Origin: Bacillaceae bacterium JMAK1
Lineage (GTDB): Bacteria > Bacillota > Bacilli > Bacillales > Marinococcaceae
DNA: 64,000 nt
Assembly (NCBI GenBank): GCA_012970285.1
Contig: JIBW01000007.1
Span: forward strand, 186,001 to 250,000
Direction of reading: 5' to 3'
Part shown: in pieces, positions 58,710 through 64,000 of the stretch
Position numbering within the stretch: position 1 is the stretch's first letter
Layout of the letters: each line of letters begins with the position of its first letter
Notes under the pieces: generated by a model
Database searches by the model: none
What the model was told of the DNA's origin: nothing
The model's input: the letters and a program-made list of their open reading frames with translations, nothing else
Program-made: the position numbers and the translations under genes

Positions 58710-59771
58710 GTGAAGACGACGCTACGTGTTGCTGGGGTGTATGTAGGCGCGGTTGTTGGTGCGGGCTATGCTTCAGGGCAAGAGATGTTGCAATTCTTTG
58801 TTAGTCACGGTGTGTGGGGAATTGTCGGTACGGCCGTTACGATGATTCTGTTGCCGCTTCTCGGTTACCACCTCGTTCGACTCGGTGATCAGTTAAATGT
58901 GAAGAACCATAAGAAGGTCCTTTATCATCTGTGTGGAAAGTATCTTGGACCGGTGATTGACCTTGTATTAACCTTTTTCTTGTTTGGACTAGGCGCCATT
59001 ATGATTGCCGGGAGTGGTTCACTATTTGAGCAATCGTTCGGTCTTGCGCCAATTTGGGGTTATCTATTTATGAGTCTTGTGCTCATCTTAACTCTTGTGC
59101 TTGATACGAATAAAATCATTACCATTATTAGTTCGTTAAGTCCATACATACTCGTACTATTGTTTATTATCGTTATTTATTCAATTTTTGCGAGCCAAGC
59201 CAATTTTGCGACTCTCGAAAGCTTAGCAAGTCAACAATTGACGGTATCCCCACATTGGACGCTGAGTACGTTAATTAGCGTATCCTTTAACTTTATGGTC
59301 GGGTTTGCCATTATGGTCGTCGTTGGTTCAGTTGAAAAAGATAAGCGAGGCGTTCGTAATGGTGCCATCTTAGGTGGGGTTGCCCTAGGGGTCATTGCGA
59401 TTATTGTAGCCTTAGGAGTGTACTTGAACTTAGACCGAGTTCATCAAGCTGAAATGCCAATTCTCTTATTGGCTAATGAATTCAACCCAGTTGTAGGGTT
59501 CTTCATGGCACTTGGCTTACTCATGATGATTTATAGTACAGCAGCTACTTCCTTTTACACGTTCCTAGTACGCTTCTTTGAGCCGAAAACGAATGGTTAT
59601 AGAGGAGCGGTCGTGGTTACATGTATTCTCGGTTTAAGCTTTGGGTTTATCGGCTTTGTTGACCTTGTGAATACGGTCTACCCGTTATTAGGCTATATTG
59701 GATTTATTGTGATTGTGAGTCTCATTATTAATATTGTGAGAACGAATAAGAGAGTTGTAGATACTAATTAA
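58710..59771 (+). CDS. YkvI-family putative membrane transporter
   Basis: A 353-residue protein with about 10 helices. GTG start at 58710 after AAGGAGGTCTTGAATA. The first helix AGVYVGAVVGAGYASGQEMLQFF has the broken-helix G-x-G pattern of APC-superfold transporters and matches the YkvI group. Substrate unknown. Single gene closed by a strong hairpin. Confidence 0.8.
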   Translation: MKTTLRVAGVYVGAVVGAGYASGQEMLQFFVSHGVWGIVGTAVTMILLPLLGYHLVRLGDQLNVKNHKKVLYHLCGKYLGPVIDLVLTFFLFGLGAIMIAGSGSLFEQSFGLAPIWGYLFMSLVLILTLVLDTNKIITIISSLSPYILVLLFIIVIYSIFASQANFATLESLASQQLTVSPHWTLSTLISVSFNFMVGFAIMVVVGSVEKDKRGVRNGAILGGVALGVIAIIVALGVYLNLDRVHQAEMPILLLANEFNPVVGFFMALGLLMMIYSTAATSFYTFLVRFFEPKTNGYRGAVVVTCILGLSFGFIGFVDLVNTVYPLLGYIGFIVIVSLIINIVRTNKRVVDTN

Positions 59772-59803
59772 AAGTAAAATGATGATGGAACTGTTTATGA
59801 TGA

Positions 59804-59830
59804 GACGCCAGCCTGTGAAAGGCTGGCGTC
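59804..59830 (+). terminator. Terminator of the YkvI-like gene
   Basis: Perfect GACGCCAGCCT/AGGCTGGCGTC, loop GTGAA, then TTGTTGT. Confidence 0.75.
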
Positions 59831-60015
59831 TTGTTGTATGAAACTTATGGTCACAATTAAATTCTTGCCCTGATTACGGTAACTAGTAACGTGTGAGACC
59901 TGGTGGTAAGATCAATGAACATCAGATATAGATTTGTCGTTAAATGCTATTTTGGACGCTGAGTGTTGTTTTCCTGCTATTGGATATTCATTCTCATGCT
60001 AGGAACTTAACGATA

Positions 60016-60846
60016 CTAGTGATCTGCCATTTGTGTAGTTACCATGGTTAGGGTGCGCTTTGCTTTCATGTAAATGGGCAAATCAATGAGTTTACCGTCT
60101 AATTGAAAAGCACCATCTTGTTTGTTGTCATTATAGGCTTGAACGACTAATTGACACCATTCAATCTGTTCTTTTGATGGTTGATAGACTTGTTTTACCC
60201 AATCAATATGTTTTGGATGAATCACCATCTTCCCGAAAAAACCGAGTTGTTTTCCGTAGTTTGCATCACGTTGCAAGGATTCTTTATCATGAATGTCTGG
60301 ATAGACGGCATCTACTGGAGGTTCTAGATTATAGTACCTTGATAACAAAACTAGATTGTTCATCGCGTTTTTACGCTCCTCACCTTGCGCTGTCCACTCT
60401 GCTCCAATATCTAATGCATAGTCGACGGACCCAAATGCGATACGCTTTGTTGTAGAGCTAGCGAGAATGATGTCTTTGAGGTTAACGATGCCCCTTGCCG
60501 ATTCAATAAGTGGGATGATTTCGAGTGTGGTTTGTTTTTGAGCCCAAATAAGGTCACTCGCTTCCTCGACTTTTGGTATCATAATACCATCAAGATTTAC
60601 TTGATGAGCAAGTGATATGTCTTCTTTAATCCATGGGGTATTTGTTGCATTCACTCGTAGAAATGTACGTTTTTCGTTAACGGGTAAGTCTTTTATTGTA
60701 TTAAGAACTAACTGTCTGGCTTCAACTTTCTCATCAATTTTGACGCTGTCTTCTAAATCAATAATGATGACGTCAGCGTCACTTTCAAAGCTTTTAACGA
60801 TTTTCTTTTCACTTGAACCAGGAACAAATAGGTAGGCAATACTCAT
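60016..60846 (-). CDS. HpcH/HpaI-CitE family lyase
   Basis: A 276-residue TIM-barrel protein of the citrate-lyase-beta/malyl-CoA-lyase group: LFVPGSSEKKIVKSFESDADVIIIDLEDSV, the Glu-x-Arg region IIPLIESARGIVNLKDI, AFGSVDYALDIGA and the C-terminal GKMVIHPKHIDWV. It splits or makes a C-C bond of a 3-hydroxyacyl-CoA or 3-hydroxy acid with Mg2+. It is divergent from the sigma-54 activator (37 bp apart) and probably belongs with the TRAP uptake genes. ATG 60846 after GGAGAGATCTT. Confidence 0.88.
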   Translation of the reverse strand: MSIAYLFVPGSSEKKIVKSFESDADVIIIDLEDSVKIDEKVEARQLVLNTIKDLPVNEKRTFLRVNATNTPWIKEDISLAHQVNLDGIMIPKVEEASDLIWAQKQTTLEIIPLIESARGIVNLKDIILASSTTKRIAFGSVDYALDIGAEWTAQGEERKNAMNNLVLLSRYYNLEPPVDAVYPDIHDKESLQRDANYGKQLGFFGKMVIHPKHIDWVKQVYQPSKEQIEWCQLVVQAYNDNKQDGAFQLDGKLIDLPIYMKAKRTLTMVTTQMADH

Positions 60847-60883
60847 AAGATCTCTCCATTCATTATTTTAGTTGGAAGGATGA

Positions 60884-62773
60884 TTGTTTTTGGTCGTAAA
60901 TACGTTAATCATTACTCATTCAAATTTTTCTCATCTCTTTTATGAAGTAAGTGATTTACTCAATATTCCAATGAAATTAGTAGTCTTAGAAGTAGAGTTC
61001 GGCAAAGTGTGGGAGTATATGACGGTCGATAAAATGATTGATTATGATCTAGTCATCACGAGTGGTGCACATTTAGATTTCATTGTTGAAGAATTTGAAG
61101 AACTCACGCAACTTGTTCCGGTTTACTCTTTAAAGTTTTCTGAAGCGGATTTAGTAACATCATTAGTGAAAGCTAAAGAGTATGGTAATCGTATTGCCAC
61201 AATTTTTTATCGAGATCATGGCTATGACCTTAGTAGTTATCAATCGTTACTAGATATTGAATTAACCGATTTTCGTTGTGCCAATATGGATGACGCTTAT
61301 GAAAAAGTGAAACAAGTTAAGGAGCAGGGCATTTATTCCGTTGTTTCGACCTCTTCAATATGTGAAGTTGCTAAACAATTAGAAATTCCGAATACACTTG
61401 TTTATAGCTTAGATACACTTCGAGCAGAGATCATGAAAGCGTTTCAATTCGCAATATCCAAAAAGAATTTAGTCGTTAACAAGCAACTAGTAAAAAAGCT
61501 TTTCGATATTAAATCCGAACCAGCATTTTTTGTGGATCAAGATCTTATCGTATTAGATTTTAATTTTGCCGCTCTTCACTACCTTAAAGATACGTCCAAA
61601 GCTGAAATTGTAGGTAGGTATATACATGATTTAATTAATATCCCTAAATCTTTCCTAACAAACGATGAAACGTACAACAGCAAAATCCAAAGCTTTCCCA
61701 TTACCTATCAGGAGCGAATCTATGGACATTTAGTAACATTAGGCGATCGTTCAACGAACTACATTCATAAGAAAAGGTTAACATTACATTCAAAATACAA
61801 GTTTGCCAATATTGTTCATGAATCAACAGTCATGAAAAAGGTCGTAGCGAAATCAATTCAATATGCAACAAATTCTGATGCACCAATTTTAATCTATGGA
61901 GAAACGGGTACTGGTAAGGAACTGCTGGCACATAGCGTTCATATGCGAAGTGAACGTAGAGACCGGCCGTTTTTACCCGTTAACTGTGCCGCTATACCAT
62001 CCAATATATTAGAAAGTGAGTTGTTTGGTTATGAAGAAGGTGCGTTTACAGGTGCTCGAAAGAACGGAAAAGCTGGTTACTTTGAATTGGCACAACACGG
62101 TACAATTTTTCTTGATGAAATTGGTGAAATCCCTTTAGAGTTACAAGTTCGCTTATTACGTGTTTTGCAAGAGAAAGAAATTATCCGTTTAGGTGGACAA
62201 GCGATTGTTCCTTTAGACGTACGAATCATTGCTGCCACGAATCAATCTCTGCTGGACCTCATCCACCGTGGCGAGTTTAGAGAAGATTTATATTACCGTA
62301 TCAATGTACTTAACATTTCAATTCCACCACTCAGAGAGCGTTTGAAAGATATCTTATTCATTCTCGTACACTTGCTTATTCAAAATGGTGTTGAAGAGAC
62401 TCAAGCGAGAGATATGGTGTATGCCAATCAATCATTATTACAAGAGTACAATTGGCCGGGGAATATTAGAGAATTAGAGAATTTTGTTTTACGACTGACG
62501 GCTTTAGCACCTCCTAACTCAACGACAACGGTGCTTATTGAATCATTCAATGAAACACTTACAGAGTTTATTACATTAAACACCTCCGATGCACTCACAA
62601 GGAATATAGAAAGAACAAGTCTAAAACACGTCGATTTAACGGTGCAAGAGAAAAGCAATATCGTAAAGTTACTATTAGAACACCAAGGGGATAAATCGAA
62701 AGTATCTGAAGAACTTGGAATCTCCAGGACAACCTTGTGGCGTAAGATGAAAAAGTACAGCATACTCGATTAA
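60884..62773 (+). CDS. Sigma-54-dependent activator, PrpR type
   Basis: A 629-residue bacterial enhancer-binding protein. Order: PrpR-type sensor domain (~1-190, LDTLRAEIMKAFQFA at its end), PAS domain (~205-290), AAA+ domain with Walker A GETGTGKE, the sigma-54-contacting GAFTGA loop and Walker B TIFLDEIGEIP, and a Fis-type HTH (KSKVSEELGISRTTLWRKMKKY). TTG 60884 or TTG 60890 could be the start; GGAAGGATGA favours the first. The likely target is the -24/-12 promoter at 62950. The PrpR_N domain senses a small carboxylic acid or acyl-CoA. Confidence 0.92.
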   Translation: MFLVVNTLIITHSNFSHLFYEVSDLLNIPMKLVVLEVEFGKVWEYMTVDKMIDYDLVITSGAHLDFIVEEFEELTQLVPVYSLKFSEADLVTSLVKAKEYGNRIATIFYRDHGYDLSSYQSLLDIELTDFRCANMDDAYEKVKQVKEQGIYSVVSTSSICEVAKQLEIPNTLVYSLDTLRAEIMKAFQFAISKKNLVVNKQLVKKLFDIKSEPAFFVDQDLIVLDFNFAALHYLKDTSKAEIVGRYIHDLINIPKSFLTNDETYNSKIQSFPITYQERIYGHLVTLGDRSTNYIHKKRLTLHSKYKFANIVHESTVMKKVVAKSIQYATNSDAPILIYGETGTGKELLAHSVHMRSERRDRPFLPVNCAAIPSNILESELFGYEEGAFTGARKNGKAGYFELAQHGTIFLDEIGEIPLELQVRLLRVLQEKEIIRLGGQAIVPLDVRIIAATNQSLLDLIHRGEFREDLYYRINVLNISIPPLRERLKDILFILVHLLIQNGVEETQARDMVYANQSLLQEYNWPGNIRELENFVLRLTALAPPNSTTTVLIESFNETLTEFITLNTSDALTRNIERTSLKHVDLTVQEKSNIVKLLLEHQGDKSKVSEELGISRTTLWRKMKKYSILD

Positions 62774-62823
62774 TTGCAATTCAAGTGCCAACTTCATGGT
62801 GGCTTAAAATCGTATAGTTTTTA

Positions 62824-62860
62824 AAATGAAACGAAATGTTGATCATTTCGTTTCATTTTG
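62824..62860. promoter_or_regulatory. Large inverted repeat: enhancer site or terminator
   Basis: AAAATGAAACGAAATG and its perfect complement CATTTCGTTTCATTTT around TTGAT. It sits 90 bp upstream of the sigma-54 promoter, the right place for an activator enhancer (TGAAAC...GTTTCA arms), and also 50 bp after the activator gene, where it could terminate. A half-site ATGAAACAGAAT follows at about 62881. Confidence 0.6.
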
Positions 62861-62949
62861 TTTCTACCGGCATTGCACATATGAAACAGAATAATGCATT
62901 TGCATATCAGTGTTGAGCATGTTTGATGAATTTATCGATGAAAATACAT

Positions 62950-62965
62950 TGGCACGAGAATTGCA
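62950..62965 (+). promoter_or_regulatory. Sigma-54 (-24/-12) promoter of the TRAP operon
   Basis: TGGCAC-GAGAA-TTGCA, exact match to the consensus TGGCAC-N5-TTGCA with the invariant GG and GC 10 bp apart, 42 bp before the TRAP start. Confidence 0.88.
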
Positions 62966-63006
62966 ATCTTTTTAAGTAGGAAGCGTAAATGAAGGGAGAG
63001 AACAAG

Positions 63007-64000
63007 GTGATTAAACGATCTTTTTTTTACTCTGGATTGATAGCGCTTACATTGTTGTCTGGGTGTACACAACAAACTTCCGTTGCTTCAAGTTCAGAAA
63101 AGACGTATGAAATGATTATGACGAGTGAAGTACCAGAATCACATTTCAAAAGTCAACTGATGATGGAATTCGCAGAAGAAATCGAAAGACGGACCGATGG
63201 TGGAATTCAAGTCGAGTTTTTTGCAGCTGGCCAATTGTATAAGGACATCTCAGCTGTTCGCTCTTTAGGGACAGGGGCAGTTCATAGTGTGTGGCCAATT
63301 TCATCGCAATTAGAGTCGATTGATAATGGTTTTGGAATTTTAGCGTTACCGTTTGCGATTACTGATGACAACATGTTAAAGAATGGTTATCGTTTAGAGC
63401 TCGTGGACATTCTTTCTGAATTACTAACAGATCAAGATATTAGTATTCAAGGTTTAATACGCTCATCGGATTTAATGTACATTTCAGAGCAAGAAGAGTT
63501 AACGAGTATGGAGGACTTAAAAGGAAAAAAAATACGCTTAACTGGAAGTGTTTTCTTGTTAAATTTAGCTGAGACATTAGGGTATTCAGCCGTTGCGATC
63601 TCTGCTTCTGAGATGTCAACATCATTATCGCAAGGTGTCATTGATGCCGTCTTTACATCAGCGGATGGTTGGTTAACGGTTCTTGGTACTTCTGTTGAGT
63701 ATGGTTATCATGCTCCAGGGAAAAACGTACAAACCTATTCAATCTTGTTTGATCAACGCTGGTTAGATGGTTTGCCTGAAGACTACAAGAATGAGGTTGA
63801 ATCACTGGCTCAAGAAATTGCAGCAAGACAGTGGGCAGAGGCGATGCAAAAAGAACAAGAAATTATTGAAGTATTGATAGAGGAAGGCGTTACCATTCAT
63901 ACGGAAACAGAAGAAAATATTGAAAAAATGAAAGAAGACATGCAGCCAGCTGTTGAAGAATTTGGAGCAGAGAATCAACAACTATACGACCAATTTTTAC
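63007..64000 (+). CDS. TRAP transporter substrate-binding protein DctP (3' end outside window)
   Basis: GTG 63007 after GAAGGGAGAGAACAAG; open to the window end with no stop (331 codons). Lipoprotein signal with LLSGC (Cys about residue 20), then the DctP fold: ESHFKSQLMMEFAEEIERRTDGGIQVEFFAAGQLYKD, LALPFAITDDN, EDLKGKKIRLTGS, QGVIDAVFTSADGW. Binds an organic acid outside the cell for Na+-driven uptake; the conserved arginine that usually clamps the carboxylate is in KIRLTGS. The membrane subunits DctQ/DctM would follow beyond the window. Confidence 0.9.
   Translation, partial: MIKRSFFYSGLIALTLLSGCTQQTSVASSSEKTYEMIMTSEVPESHFKSQLMMEFAEEIERRTDGGIQVEFFAAGQLYKDISAVRSLGTGAVHSVWPISSQLESIDNGFGILALPFAITDDNMLKNGYRLELVDILSELLTDQDISIQGLIRSSDLMYISEQEELTSMEDLKGKKIRLTGSVFLLNLAETLGYSAVAISASEMSTSLSQGVIDAVFTSADGWLTVLGTSVEYGYHAPGKNVQTYSILFDQRWLDGLPEDYKNEVESLAQEIAARQWAEAMQKEQEIIEVLIEEGVTIHTETEENIEKMKEDMQPAVEEFGAENQQLYDQFL

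Overview
The window comes from the chromosome of a low-to-mid GC Firmicute of the Bacillaceae, probably a Bacillus relative that is alkali- or salt-adapted. The evidence is the order pcrB-pcrA-ligA-camS-gatC-gatA-gatB followed further on by dagK and rlmCD, strong GGAGG ribosome binding sites, frequent TTG/GTG starts, GlpP-type antitermination, and very acidic extracellular protein segments. The genus is inference.

Layout. (1) 1-4.1 kb: nucleotide-sugar and polysaccharide genes (sugar dehydrogenase, DegT aminotransferase, GT2 glycosyltransferase, Gfo/Idh oxidoreductase) around two tiny beta-strand-rich proteins. (2) 4.3-17.4 kb: M32 carboxypeptidase, a complete glycerol regulon in the order glpF-glpK-glpD-glpP (with CcpA-type cre, promoter and two antitermination leaders), oxidoreductases, a DHDPS-family protein, an MFS transporter divergent from a LysR regulator, an RDD protein, and a minisatellite of 21 copies of a 21-bp unit. 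(3) 17.7-27.2 kb: the pcrB-pcrA-ligA-camS and gatCAB housekeeping blocks. (4) 27.3-32.8 kb: a heterodimeric ABC exporter preceded by a tandem array of eleven 29-codon peptide genes, each with its own strong ribosome binding site and repeated about every 125 bp, behind a terminator; upstream of the array lies a secreted FN3-like protein. This array is the most striking and least explained system here. (5) 33-37.3 kb: CopC/CopD copper proteins, DagK, a small membrane peptide and glycerate kinase. (6) 37.4-44.8 kb: a sugar-acid catabolic regulon (FadR-type repressor, KDG dehydratase, semialdehyde dehydrogenase, TctBAC transporter, mannonate-dehydratase-like enzyme) tied together by three copies of a TTGT-N3-ACAA operator. 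(7) 45-47.5 kb: a membrane-anchored unknown and rlmCD.

(8) 47.5-57.2 kb is a clearly AT-richer accessory island with decayed gene pieces and several candidate defence or toxin genes: an HNH-like protein, an unknown 294-aa protein, a SEC-C zinc protein, a two-gene unit ending in an XRE-ImmA/IrrE protein, a probable modified-base-reading HNH endonuclease, a HEPN-motif mini-protein and a controller-type XRE protein. No transposase or integrase is visible. (9) 57.3-64 kb: enolase-superfamily enzyme, YkvI-like transporter, CitE-like lyase, a PrpR-type sigma-54 activator and, behind a near-consensus -24/-12 promoter, the first gene of a TRAP transporter cut by the window edge.

No rRNA, tRNA, CRISPR array or insertion sequence was recognised.
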